In this document: in pieces, positions 35,101-43,497 of the stretch
Layout: every line of letters begins with the position of its first letter
How positions within the stretch are numbered: the stretch's first letter is position 1
Origin: Chitinophaga chungangae
GTDB lineage: Bacteria > Bacteroidota > Bacteroidia > Chitinophagales > Chitinophagaceae
NCBI RefSeq assembly: GCF_017742215.1
Contig: NZ_JAGHKP010000001.1
Span: 1,858,082-1,922,081, forward strand
Direction: 5' to 3'
Length of the DNA: 64,000 nt
The notes under the pieces: generated by a model
Told to the model about the DNA's origin: nothing
Database searches by the model: none
The model's input: only the letters and a program-made list of their open reading frames with translations
Made by a program: the position numbers and the translations under genes

Positions 35101-35133
35101 TGGGAACATTCCCAATTTGCGGGAATGTTCCCA
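35101..35133. promoter_or_regulatory. Twin inverted-repeat operator, copy 2 (LacI/SusC divergent region)
   Basis: TGGGAACATTCCC at 35101-35113 and its exact complement GGGAATGTTCCCA at 35121-35133 flank 7 bases: the same 13-7-13 design as copy 1. The right edge lies 29 bp before the LacI start codon and so probably overlaps the LacI promoter, fitting autoregulation; the left edge is 190 bp from the SusC start. Confidence 0.78.
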
Positions 35134-35162
35134 TAAATGAAAATATTTTGTTCCTTAGCGGT

Positions 35163-36176
35163 ATGAAGCGTCATCAGGTTACCATTATCGACATCGCGAA
35201 GGAGCTGAACCTTTCGAAATCCACCGTGTCCCGCGCGCTCACCGGCCACAAAAGCGTGAAACCGGATACGCGGCAGGCCGTGCTGGAACTGGCGGAAAAG
35301 CTCGATTACCAGCGAAATATGCTGGCCATCAGCCTGATCACCAAAAAAACGAACACCATCGGTATCATCGTGCCGGAATTTCACAGTTCCTATTTCCCAA
35401 AAGCCATCATCGGCGCGCAGGAAGTGGCCAGCAAAGCGGGATATTCCACGGTGATCTGCCAGTCAGACGAAACCTACGAAACCGAGGTGGCCAACACGCG
35501 CGTGATGCTGGCCAACCAGGTAGACGGCATCCTGGTGTCTATCACGAAAGAAACGCGGAACTTCGACCACCTGAAAATCTTCCAGCGCAAAGGCATTCCC
35601 ATCGTATTTTTTAACCGCGTGTGCGATGAAATGGATGTGCCGAAAGTGATCGTGGACGATTACGACGGGTCGTTCCGCGCCGTGTGCCACCTCATCGGGC
35701 GCGGCCGCAAGCGGATCGCGCATTTGGCCGGGCCATCGTCGCTGAAGATCAGCGAAAAAAGGCTTAACGGCTACAAAGCCGCGCTACGCAAGCATAATGT
35801 GCCGTTCGACGAAGAGCTGGTGATCTCTTACGACCTGAACATCGATAAAGTGAAAATTTACGTAAACCACCTGCTGAACCTGGAAAACCCGCCGGATGCG
35901 ATCTTCGCCGTAAACGACCCCACCGCGATCGAAACGATACAGGTCATAAAAAAACGCGGGCTGAAAGTGCCGGAAGACATTGCCGTGGTAGGTTTCAGCA
36001 ACGATTTTGTGTCCGGGCTGATAGATCCTGCGCTCACTACCGTGGCGCAGCCGGTGAAAGAGATCGGCCAGGCGGCCGCGCAATTGCTGATCGACCAGAT
36101 CAACCGCGAGGTGGCGGACTGGAAGGCGATCATCAAAGTATTAAAAACGGAGCTGGTGGTGCGGAAATCGAGTTAG
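35163..36176 (+). CDS. LacI-family transcriptional regulator
   Basis: A 337-residue regulator. I set the start at ATG 35163 (MKRHQVTIIDIAKELNLSKS) because the LacI-type HTH begins there; the open frame extends into the operator and is unlikely to be translated. Residues 7-26 form the HTH (TIIDIAKELNLSKSTVSRAL), followed by the hinge region ending around 60 and a periplasmic-binding-protein-like effector domain (GIIVPEFHSSYFPKAIIGAQ through AVVGFSNDFVSGLIDPALTT). It is divergent from the SusC gene. Two matching 33-bp operators, one here and one at 20189-20221, make it the likely regulator of the whole minus-strand locus. Whether it represses or activates cannot be read from sequence. Confidence 0.93.
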   Translation: MKRHQVTIIDIAKELNLSKSTVSRALTGHKSVKPDTRQAVLELAEKLDYQRNMLAISLITKKTNTIGIIVPEFHSSYFPKAIIGAQEVASKAGYSTVICQSDETYETEVANTRVMLANQVDGILVSITKETRNFDHLKIFQRKGIPIVFFNRVCDEMDVPKVIVDDYDGSFRAVCHLIGRGRKRIAHLAGPSSLKISEKRLNGYKAALRKHNVPFDEELVISYDLNIDKVKIYVNHLLNLENPPDAIFAVNDPTAIETIQVIKKRGLKVPEDIAVVGFSNDFVSGLIDPALTTVAQPVKEIGQAAAQLLIDQINREVADWKAIIKVLKTELVVRKSS

Positions 36177-36186
36177 ATTTGTCTTT

Positions 36187-36339
36187 ATGTGGTCTGATGA
36201 TACCTGGTATTTCGCCATCCGCGGAAACGATAAATATTCGGTGAGAGTGCCGACGCAGCGGGTCATGAACCTGTATGCCGCCACTGCGGCCACAGCTGGC
36301 ATTAATCCCCGATGTTTTACGACAAATAACGGTTGCTGA
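36187..36339 (+). CDS. Doubtful small ORF, 50 aa
   Basis: An ATG 11 bp after the LacI stop opens a 50-residue frame (MWSDDTWYFAIRGNDKYSV, then RVPTQRVMNLYAATA) with a plausible amino-acid mix. It overlaps the 3' end of the convergent response regulator by 23 bp. No family is recognised. It could be a remnant or chance frame; listed because the composition is more protein-like than the surrounding shadows. Confidence 0.25.
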   Translation: MWSDDTWYFAIRGNDKYSVRVPTQRVMNLYAATAATAGINPRCFTTNNGC

Positions 36340-36730
36340 GCACCTGCGCCACTTCTTTTTCCAGTTCGCTTACCGCGCCCGGTTTCCGGATATAGTGGAT
36401 CACATTCAGCATTTCAGCGTAAACGATATCGCGGTGGAGATTGGCAGTGGACATAAACACGATGGGAACTTTCAGGGAAGGAAAATGATCGTAGACCGCC
36501 AGCGCAAACTGGAAGCCGTCCATCACGGGCATGTTCACATCCGAAAAAATGATGTCGGGTGTTTTCTGCTGCAGCAGCTTAAGACCGTCTGCCCCGTTGG
36601 GAGCGGTACGCACCTCGATAGGATTGCCATTGCTGATGGCATCGATGGCTTGAATAAAGAGTTCACGGTCGTCTGGATCGTCTTCGATCAAAAGAATGGA
36701 CGAATAAAGTATTACGTTATCGCCGGTCAT
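36317..36730 (-). CDS. Single-domain response regulator (receiver only)
   Basis: A 137-residue receiver protein with no output domain. The start at ATG 36730 (MTGDNVILYSSILLIEDDPDD) places the acidic pocket at the usual distance from the N-terminus. The phospho-acceptor Asp lies in IIFSDVNMPVMDGFQF, the switch Thr/Ser in VPIVFMSTA and the conserved Lys in HYIRKPGA. Such Rcp1/CheY-like proteins pass phosphate between histidine kinases and other partners in the cytoplasm. No histidine kinase is adjacent, so its partner must be encoded elsewhere. The gene converges with the LacI gene and stands alone. Confidence 0.92.
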   Translation of the reverse strand: MTGDNVILYSSILLIEDDPDDRELFIQAIDAISNGNPIEVRTAPNGADGLKLLQQKTPDIIFSDVNMPVMDGFQFALAVYDHFPSLKVPIVFMSTANLHRDIVYAEMLNVIHYIRKPGAVSELEKEVAQVLSNRYLS

Positions 36731-36967
36731 ATCTGCTAGTATAACTGTGCCGGCACGCAATATAATAATTTACGGTCAAGCTCCCAGGGGTTTGCGGTTC
36801 TCAATTTCATAAACGGCCGGCCGAAAAATCTTTTTTTATTCCCGCCAGCCGTTTATAAACGATTGATCCTAAGATGATTGTGTGGCGGGCGTGCCGCCAT
36901 CGACGTTAAACCGCGCGCTTACGGCTGTTTCCGGCTTTGCGTCCGGAAGCCCGGAGCGGAACTGCTG

Positions 36968-38581
36968 TTAAGCTTCGGAGATAATTTTCCGGTCGATGAG
37001 CCTTTCGACCTTCGCCGTTTTTATTTTGCTGACCACGGCGAAACCGATCAAAACGATCACCGTCGCCGCCATGCACATCCCCAACAGGTAAAATATTTCC
37101 CGGATCGTCAGTAGCTGGCTTTGCACCCCGGCCGATTTGGCTACCAGCGCATTCGAGAGGCCCGTGGTTTCGCCCTGGCTGTATCCTTTCGACATAAAAA
37201 AACTCTTGTAAAATTCCAGTCTTTGTGAAAGCAGTTCATTTCCGGCGGCAAAATTGCCTGAAAGATTTTCCCTGTGCCGCTGGTTATAATTCAACTGCAA
37301 AGTATTGAACCCCGAAATTGAATTCAGCGTGGCGGCAAAACGGGCGTAAGTGCACACCACGATTCCCGTCATGCCCGTGGTTTGCGGGATGGAGGCCATG
37401 CAGAACACGGTAATGGGAACGAAGAGCAATCCGCAGCTCAAACCCTGCAAAAAAACAGGGATGGAGATCTGCGCGAAAGAAAGATCAGGCGTGATATGGA
37501 GATGTACCCAGAAATGATAATACGCCATTAACGCAAACCCGCCCAGCAATAAAAAAGGCAGGTTTTGTTTTTTCACGAGAATGACCTTTACCGCCACGAG
37601 CGTGCCCAGCACCACACCGGCAACATTGAACATGCCGGCATTCACGATATCGCCCGCGCTCCAGCCTAAAATGCCGGCTGAATAACCGTAGAGCAGGTTT
37701 ATGCTGTCCCGTGCCCCGTAAAACACCACCATCAGCAGGATCGCGAAAACAAATTTGCCGTGCCTGAAAACGCTGAGATGGATAAGCGGTCTTTTAACGG
37801 TCGCCTGCCTGTACAGGAAAAGCGCCGTCATGATCACGCCAGATACGACGGCGTTTCTTATTTCGCGGTCGTTCAGCCAGTAACGTTTCGGACCGTAGAT
37901 CATTACAAACGCCGCGGCCGCTGCGCCAAACATAAAAAGAACGGCGCCGAACCAGTCTACCTGGTACAAGGGATACGGCTTCACATCGGGCTTTTCTTTA
38001 AAAACGATTACGCACAGCGGCATGGCCAGTACCTGCAAGGCGATCAGCCCGTAATACATCGCGGTCCAGTCCATTCTTTCCACCGCCCAGGAGGCACCGA
38101 TGCCGACGATCAGACCGGCCGCCAGGATCAGCGGGAAAAATATGGATATGCCCACCAGCATCCTTTTAGGCTCGGGCAGGGTGGTGAAGATCGAAAGCAG
38201 CATACACCCCGCGATAATGCAGGTTACCACGCCGGTCAGGAAACGGAGCGCCGTAAAAACCACCAGGTCCTGCGTGAGCAGGCAGCCGGTATTCAGCAGG
38301 ATGCCCGCCAGGAAAGCGATGACAAGGTACCTGCGGGTGTTGAAAAACCGGTACGTTCTGAATTGTACCGGCAGGGTGGTGATGATGCCCACATAGGTGA
38401 TCTGGAATGCAAAGGTCACGTCTTCCGGCTGTGCGCCGTAATAGGAGATCACATGCGCCTGGATGATGCCGAAAGACGCGAACTGCGCAATGCCGGCGAA
38501 CAAAATAAAGATCAGCGCCAGCCTGACGAGCCCGGTATACCCGTTGAACCTGGGATGGAAATACGCATTTTGCGCGGCCAT
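36968..38581 (-). CDS. MFS efflux transporter (EmrB/DHA2-like)
   Basis: Inner-membrane drug or metabolite exporter of 537 residues with about 14 hydrophobic segments, the count typical of the DHA2 branch. Recognisable features include the first helix (LIFILFAGIAQFASFGIIQA), an RFLTGVVTCIIAG helix in the motif-C region and long soluble C-terminal residues. It is the last gene of a three-gene unit after TolC and HlyD on the same strand (gap of 2 bp to HlyD), forming a complete EmrAB-TolC-like pump across both membranes. The exported compound is unknown. Confidence 0.88.
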   Translation of the reverse strand: MAAQNAYFHPRFNGYTGLVRLALIFILFAGIAQFASFGIIQAHVISYYGAQPEDVTFAFQITYVGIITTLPVQFRTYRFFNTRRYLVIAFLAGILLNTGCLLTQDLVVFTALRFLTGVVTCIIAGCMLLSIFTTLPEPKRMLVGISIFFPLILAAGLIVGIGASWAVERMDWTAMYYGLIALQVLAMPLCVIVFKEKPDVKPYPLYQVDWFGAVLFMFGAAAAAFVMIYGPKRYWLNDREIRNAVVSGVIMTALFLYRQATVKRPLIHLSVFRHGKFVFAILLMVVFYGARDSINLLYGYSAGILGWSAGDIVNAGMFNVAGVVLGTLVAVKVILVKKQNLPFLLLGGFALMAYYHFWVHLHITPDLSFAQISIPVFLQGLSCGLLFVPITVFCMASIPQTTGMTGIVVCTYARFAATLNSISGFNTLQLNYNQRHRENLSGNFAAGNELLSQRLEFYKSFFMSKGYSQGETTGLSNALVAKSAGVQSQLLTIREIFYLLGMCMAATVIVLIGFAVVSKIKTAKVERLIDRKIISEA

Positions 38582-38583
38582 GA

Positions 38584-39642
38584 TTATTTATTTTTTGTTT
38601 TCCTGACGGTCACTTTTACGTTCATGCCCGCCTTCAATTCTTCAACGGTACTATCATCAAAAAGTATTTTTACCGGCACGCGTTGCACCACTTTCACAAA
38701 ATTTCCCGTTGAATTATCCGCAGGGAACAGGGAGAATTTCGAGCCGGTGGAAGCGGAAATGGCCGCGATCTTTGCGGTAAAGACCTTCCCCGGCGCCGCG
38801 TCCGCCCTGATCTCCACCGGCTGCCCGATATACATGCCGTAAACTTGGGTCTCCTTAAAATTCGCGATCACCCATTTGTCCCGGTTATTCACAACGGATA
38901 CCAGCGGCTGCCCCGGCTGCACCTGCTGCCCGGCGAGGATGTTTTTCCGCCCGGTGAACCCCGTGTAAGGCGAAGTGATGACGGTATAACCCAGGTTAAG
39001 CTTTGCAAGGTTAAGCAAGGCTTCGGCGCGTTTGCGCGCGGCGGAAACGGCGTTATACCGGGCCTCCAGCTCGCGCACTTTGCTGTTGCCGGTTTTCAAA
39101 CCGTTGACGGTGGCGTTGTAATCGCTTTTCGATACATCGTACCTCGTTTGCACCTGCTCGAAATCGGATAAGGTAACGGCTTCGGCGCTCAGCAGGTTTT
39201 TGAACCGTTTCACTTCCTGTTCCTGCTGCCATAACCTTGCTTTGGCGGAACCGATCTGGTCCTGGTTGATCAAAGTGGCGTTCCGCGCCGATTCGATGGA
39301 AGCCGCGAGTATTTCCTGCTGCGCCCTCGTGTCTTCCAGCATCGATTCGGCTTCTTTCACTTTCTGGATATATTCCCTGTCGTCCAGTATTACCAGCGTG
39401 TCGCCCTGTTTTACCGGTTCGTGCTCGCTGAACAGCACTTCTTTTATAAAGCCGCCCGCCCTGGCGGAAACGGGGTTGATGAAGGATTCGACCTGCGCGT
39501 CGTTCGTGTCCTCGTATTTGCCCATGTACACGAGATAACGAACAAAATAGACCAGCGCGACGGTCAGCACCAGCAACGCAACGGCTATACTGAGTTTGTT
39601 CGCAATGCTTTTTTTATTCTTTTTCGGCTTCATTATGATCAT
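38584..39642 (-). CDS. HlyD-family periplasmic adaptor (EmrA-like)
   Basis: Membrane fusion protein of 352 residues linking the MFS pump to the TolC channel. A single transmembrane helix (residues about 15-31, LSIAVALLVLTVALVYFVRY) anchors it. It is followed by the lipoyl/barrel-sandwich half-motif SARAGGFIKEVLFSEHEPVKQGDTLVILD, a long alpha hairpin of about 130 residues, and the second half-motif NLGYTVITSPYTGFTGRKNILAGQQVQPGQPLV. Its ATG shares a base with the TolC stop (TAATG), so translation is coupled; a Met three codons later is an alternative start. Confidence 0.92.
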   Translation of the reverse strand: MIIMKPKKNKKSIANKLSIAVALLVLTVALVYFVRYLVYMGKYEDTNDAQVESFINPVSARAGGFIKEVLFSEHEPVKQGDTLVILDDREYIQKVKEAESMLEDTRAQQEILAASIESARNATLINQDQIGSAKARLWQQEQEVKRFKNLLSAEAVTLSDFEQVQTRYDVSKSDYNATVNGLKTGNSKVRELEARYNAVSAARKRAEALLNLAKLNLGYTVITSPYTGFTGRKNILAGQQVQPGQPLVSVVNNRDKWVIANFKETQVYGMYIGQPVEIRADAAPGKVFTAKIAAISASTGSKFSLFPADNSTGNFVKVVQRVPVKILFDDSTVEELKAGMNVKVTVRKTKNK

Positions 39643-40988
39643 TATAATTTTCCGGTGATAAAAAGTAAACGGTAATAAATGGACATTGCCGCGATATTAG
39701 CCTGCAGGTAATTGAATCTCGATTCCTGGTAAAGATTGTCCGCGTCCAGCAGATCGGTTAACAACGAAAGCTGGTTGAAGTATTTCGTGTTCTGGATATG
39801 GTAGTTCGTTTCCGCCTGTTCGATCGATTTCTTCGTAACATGGACCCGGTGCACCGCTTCATAGTATTTTATTTCCAGCGCTTTGGCTTCCAGCCGTACG
39901 TTTTCCGTGATCCAGTCTTTCTGCTGCGCTAAAGCCGTTTCCCGCATGCGCGAAGATCTTAAATTGTTTTTATGCTGGTAAAGCGACGATATTTCGTACG
40001 TCACTTTTACGCCGGCCGTGCCAACGGACAAGGTTTGCGCTACCGGCGGGAACATAAAAGTGTTCGGGTAATTAAACCCGTAACCGCCGAAAAGCGCAAT
40101 GGCGGGCTTGTTGAACGATTGGGCGAGCCGCGTCCTGTTTTCCTGCAGCTCGATATTTTTGCCGGCTTTTAAAATGGCGTAGTTGCCGGGGAAACCGCCG
40201 GTGTGCAGATCATTCTCAAGACTGTCGGCAACGGAGAGGGAAGCCGTGTCTGCCGGGATGATGACTGTAAATTCCCCGATGCCCAGCAGGATGTTCAGCC
40301 GGCGGTTGCTAATGCGGTAGTCGTTTTTATTCGCGGTTTCGTTTAACAGTACGTTGGACAATAACACGTCCGCCCGCAGCACATCGCTTTTGGTGATCTT
40401 GCCGTTGGCGTACAATGCTGCGATGTTTTGCGAACGCGTCCTGGCGCGGGTTACCTGGTCGCTGATCAGCCGGCCCTGGTAATAATACCGGATCAGCTCC
40501 AGGTAATGCAGCGCGGCCTGCAGGCCGGTATTCGCTTTTTGTTCTTCGATGTTGATGGAGGCCAGCTCGTTCTTATGCCTGGAATCGGTGACGATATACC
40601 GTTGCCGCCCGCCCGCATACAGGTTAAAGGATGTTTCGAGCGCCAGGCCGCCGGCGTTGGCGTTGGGCGGTTTGGTGATGGAATGCGGGTCGCCCCAAAC
40701 GCCGTCGTACAGCGTTACACGGGTATACCGCTGGTAAGAACCGCTGGCGTTGATACGGGGGAGCGCGCCCGCCCTGGCCTCTTCCAGGTCCAGGCGGGTG
40801 GCGCTTTCCTCCGTTTTCATCACAGCTACCAGTTTGTTGGATTCTTTGGCCTTTCCGATCACATCCCGCAACGAGAGTGTAAGGGCCGTGTCGCTCACCG
40901 GCTGGGCCTGCGCCCCGGTTATGAAACCCGCCATACACACCAGACAGATGCCGGATTTTATGATATTCCTGTTGTTGATCCTTTTCAT
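39642..40988 (-). CDS. TolC-family outer membrane efflux protein
   Basis: Outer membrane channel of 448 residues, first gene of the efflux unit. A signal peptide (to about residue 28, ending GAQAQ) is followed by two repeated outer membrane efflux domains: long heptad-like helices (SNKLVAVMKTEESATRLDLE; NLQANIAAMSIYYRLLF near the end) and beta strands between them (FNLYAGGRQRYIV). Such trimers form the exit duct for tripartite pumps. The stop overlaps the HlyD start by one base. The AraC regulator gene ends 113 bp upstream on the same strand, suggesting local control of the pump. Confidence 0.92.
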   Translation of the reverse strand: MKRINNRNIIKSGICLVCMAGFITGAQAQPVSDTALTLSLRDVIGKAKESNKLVAVMKTEESATRLDLEEARAGALPRINASGSYQRYTRVTLYDGVWGDPHSITKPPNANAGGLALETSFNLYAGGRQRYIVTDSRHKNELASINIEEQKANTGLQAALHYLELIRYYYQGRLISDQVTRARTRSQNIAALYANGKITKSDVLRADVLLSNVLLNETANKNDYRISNRRLNILLGIGEFTVIIPADTASLSVADSLENDLHTGGFPGNYAILKAGKNIELQENRTRLAQSFNKPAIALFGGYGFNYPNTFMFPPVAQTLSVGTAGVKVTYEISSLYQHKNNLRSSRMRETALAQQKDWITENVRLEAKALEIKYYEAVHRVHVTKKSIEQAETNYHIQNTKYFNQLSLLTDLLDADNLYQESRFNYLQANIAAMSIYYRLLFITGKL

Positions 40989-41101
40989 TTTTATGTTATT
41001 GCTACTTTGGCTTTTGGGCGCATAAAGCCCCGAAAGCCTTTTCTGAAAGCTTTTTTTCTCATGTGTTCCTGGCAGTATAAACCGGTATTTTTCGGGTGGG
41101 G

Positions 41102-42007
41102 TTACAGGGGCCTGTTTTTGACAACAGGCAGGCTCATGGTTTTGTTTGATTTGAAATTACTTCTGAAACGCCCGGGAGAAATTTTGGCCAGTTTGGTGAA
41201 GATGCGGTTGAAATATTTGGCATCGTCGTAACCAAGGTACGCCGCGATCTCTTTGATGGTCTGGTCTGAATAACAAAGCAGCCGCTGGCCTTCCCGGAGC
41301 ATTTCCTGCTGGATGAAATAAGACGCCGTGAAGCCTGTGACGGACTTTATCGTGTCGTTCAGGTAACTGATGGATAAGTTCATGAGCTCCGCATAATCGT
41401 TCGGTTTTTTCAGTTCCCGGTAATGTTTCCTGACCAGTCTTTTAAAATTGATCGTCAATTCGATGCTTCTTTGTGAATACGCGCCTGCGGCAGACCTTGC
41501 ATTTACCCGGAAAGCCGCGGCGACCTTGAAAATGCCGGGCACCACCAGGGCATTGACGGCAGGTTTGTGAAAATTGTCCAGCGCTTCGTCGTAGTAGGTT
41601 TGATACAGCAGTTCGAAATACCGGGTGAACCATAATACGTCTGCCGGGGAAAGCGCCACCAGCGGGCCATTGAACAATGCCTCTTCGATCATCAGCCTGG
41701 CGTGCTCGTCTATCAGTTTATTGTCGAGGAACAATATCCATCCGTCGCTGTTTTTCCCGAAGCAGACCATCCGCTGGATCTGGCCGGGCTGCAGGAAAAG
41801 CAACGTTTGCGGGGAAAGGGCGAAGTTTTTGAAATCGACCATCAGCTCGATGCTGCCGCGGTTCAGCAGGATACAAACGTTGTGATCGTTGCGGTGCAGC
41901 TGGCCGACGGAATCGTACAGCGATTCAAAAACGGTATCGGTGATCTTTTCGATGTGCACCCCCGAAATGTTTTCTTTTATCTGTAATACAGGAATATTGT
42001 TTTTCAT
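41102..42007 (-). CDS. AraC-family transcriptional regulator
   Basis: A regulator of about 301 residues. I chose ATG 42007 (MKNNIPVLQIKENISGVHIE); 29 open codons upstream look like non-coding sequence. The N-terminal 190 residues resemble a cupin-type sensor domain (LLFLQPGQIQRMVCF). The C-terminal about 100 residues hold the two AraC HTH motifs, including YLNDTIKSVTGFTASYFIQQ and the signature IKEIAAYLGYDDAKYFNRIF with KISPGRFR. Such regulators often precede efflux operons in Bacteroidota; here the TolC/HlyD/MFS unit follows on the same strand after 113 bp, making it the probable target. The inducer is unknown. Confidence 0.9.
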   Translation of the reverse strand: MKNNIPVLQIKENISGVHIEKITDTVFESLYDSVGQLHRNDHNVCILLNRGSIELMVDFKNFALSPQTLLFLQPGQIQRMVCFGKNSDGWILFLDNKLIDEHARLMIEEALFNGPLVALSPADVLWFTRYFELLYQTYYDEALDNFHKPAVNALVVPGIFKVAAAFRVNARSAAGAYSQRSIELTINFKRLVRKHYRELKKPNDYAELMNLSISYLNDTIKSVTGFTASYFIQQEMLREGQRLLCYSDQTIKEIAAYLGYDDAKYFNRIFTKLAKISPGRFRSNFKSNKTMSLPVVKNRPL

Positions 42008-42263
42008 ATTTCCCGGTTTGGAACGATAGTGCAAAAATACGCCATGGCGCCACCGGATTGTCCTACTTTTCACTGTAAATGGTGGACAAATCACATATTT
42101 GGCCGGCGGATCGGGGAGATAAACAGTCTCCGGGGAAATGCGTCAGCGAAGCCGGGACGTTTTTAATACGGATATGGATTTTCCCCCGGCGAATATCGAT
42201 TAGCTCCCTTCCAAAAAGCCCTTTCACCGTATTTTGAGCCCGGTAAAAAACCATATCCGAAAA

Positions 42264-42536
42264 ATGAAGATAACCCGGTCCATATTAAAGATCTCTGAAG
42301 CCCTGGTGATACTCGGCGTATTCGGCTACCTCGCCTGGGTCATGTTCCACTTCGACAATCTCGGCGGCAGGCAGTTCTTCCTTGTCATCCTCATCGCATC
42401 CGTTATGATCAGCATCTTTGGAAAGATCGCGGCGGCTATTATCACGCTGGTGATCGGCCTTGCCGGGTTCGTATTTATGCTGACGGGGAAGGACGACGAA
42501 GACAAGCCGAAGATCATCAAATCAAAACGGGTATAA
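42264..42536 (+). CDS. Small membrane protein, 90 aa, unknown
   Basis: Unrecognised integral membrane protein of about 90 residues. I set the start at ATG 42264 (MKITRSILKISEALVILGVF). Three hydrophobic stretches are visible: residues 8-25, 35-50 and 50-73, and then a basic tail (KPKIIKSKRV). No domain name can be given. It precedes the 233-residue unknown gene by 33 bp in the same direction, so the two are probably one unit that ends at the terminator at 43295. The unit is divergent from the AraC regulator. Confidence 0.6.
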   Translation: MKITRSILKISEALVILGVFGYLAWVMFHFDNLGGRQFFLVILIASVMISIFGKIAAAIITLVIGLAGFVFMLTGKDDEDKPKIIKSKRV

Positions 42537-42569
42537 CCTCCTTATTATTCACCCCTTTAAGTATTGAAA

Positions 42570-43268
42570 ATGTCACTTATCATTCCGATCGTTATTGTAA
42601 TCTTTGTGGCCTATGGCATATTTATGGTGTTTTACATGAAAAAACACAAAGCCACCCAACAAAAGTATGCCGGTGAAGATGCGCTGGCACAGGCCGGGCA
42701 GATACAGAACGAATTATTGACCAGTCATTTCGGGGCCATCAAAGAACAAATGCAGGATGCACCGATCGACGCTTTCACCCAATGCGCGCATATTACCACG
42801 GTAGGCAACAAAATGAAATCGGCCGCCGCCACCGCGGCTAAAACAGCCGCCTGGGCCATGGTAGGCGTAAAAGCCCGTTACCGCGAAGCCGATCACGCGG
42901 CTTACCTGGTACTGAGCGGCAACGACCTGCATTATCTTTTTTTTGAAGAAGGCGAAGCCAGGGAACATCTCGTGTTCGACAAATTCCGCCTCCTGGGCGC
43001 CAGAACGGCCGCCATCACCAATGCCGAAAAAGTAACGCGCCTCTCGTCAATAATGGGGCAAAAACCTTTAAAAATGAGCATGGACATCGAAGGCAACCAC
43101 ACAGACGTTATCTATTACGGCGAAGTGCGCCGCCCGCCGGAATCCGCGCTGTATGGGGAAGGCATCATGAAAGTACAGGGCATGGGTGAGCTGCAGGGAA
43201 AGTTCGGTTTGATGGGGCGGTATTTCAGGAAGAAGTTTTACGAACAATACCCGCATCTTTCAGCATAA
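42570..43268 (+). CDS. Membrane-anchored protein of unknown function, 232 aa
   Basis: The start is ATG 42570 (MSLIIPIVIVIFVAYGIFMV), a TTG two codons upstream being less likely. One N-terminal transmembrane helix (residues 2-22) is followed by a cytoplasmic or periplasmic domain of about 210 residues that I do not recognise. It contains an Ala-rich helix (SAAATAAKTAAWAMVGV) and a beta-rich part (AAYLVLSGNDLHYLFFEEGE) reminiscent of PH-like bacterial domains, but this is only an impression. It ends the two-gene unit with the small membrane protein; a hairpin terminator lies 27 bp downstream. Confidence 0.6.
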   Translation: MSLIIPIVIVIFVAYGIFMVFYMKKHKATQQKYAGEDALAQAGQIQNELLTSHFGAIKEQMQDAPIDAFTQCAHITTVGNKMKSAAATAAKTAAWAMVGVKARYREADHAAYLVLSGNDLHYLFFEEGEAREHLVFDKFRLLGARTAAITNAEKVTRLSSIMGQKPLKMSMDIEGNHTDVIYYGEVRRPPESALYGEGIMKVQGMGELQGKFGLMGRYFRKKFYEQYPHLSA

Positions 43269-43294
43269 GTACATCGTTTGCTTTGATAAGAGAA

Positions 43295-43333
43295 AAGCCG
43301 CATGAACGTTGCGTTTCGTGCGGCTTGTTTTTT
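43295..43333 (+). terminator. Rho-independent terminator
   Basis: AAGCCGCA at 43295-43302 pairs with TGCGGCTT at 43319-43326, followed by GTTTTTTTG. It ends the two-gene unit 42264-43268. Confidence 0.8.
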
Positions 43334-43442
43334 GTCTGTTCCCGATTTCCGGCCGGGCATCCTGAATGATTCCCCGTTGTATGCGCGAAAGACGTGTTCG
43401 ACACCGGCGCTTTGCGTGAGATTTACGGGCCGGTAATCGGTG

Positions 43443-43476
43443 AATAAAACAAGACCCGCGTTGTGCGCAGGTCTTG
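43443..43476 (-). terminator. Rho-independent terminator of the alpha/beta-hydrolase gene
   Basis: Read on the minus strand, CAAGACC at 43476-43470 pairs with GGTCTTG at 43456-43450 and is followed by TTTTA. It lies 22 bp after the hydrolase stop. Confidence 0.75.
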
Positions 43477-43497
43477 CCGGGTTCTTTTGAAATATAT

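Noticed and set aside
36809..36856. Inverted repeat ATAAACGGC/GCCGTTTAT between the response regulator and MFS gene regions
   Set aside because: The 30-base loop and lack of a T-tail at the right place make a terminator unlikely, and it has no partner copy to support a regulator site.
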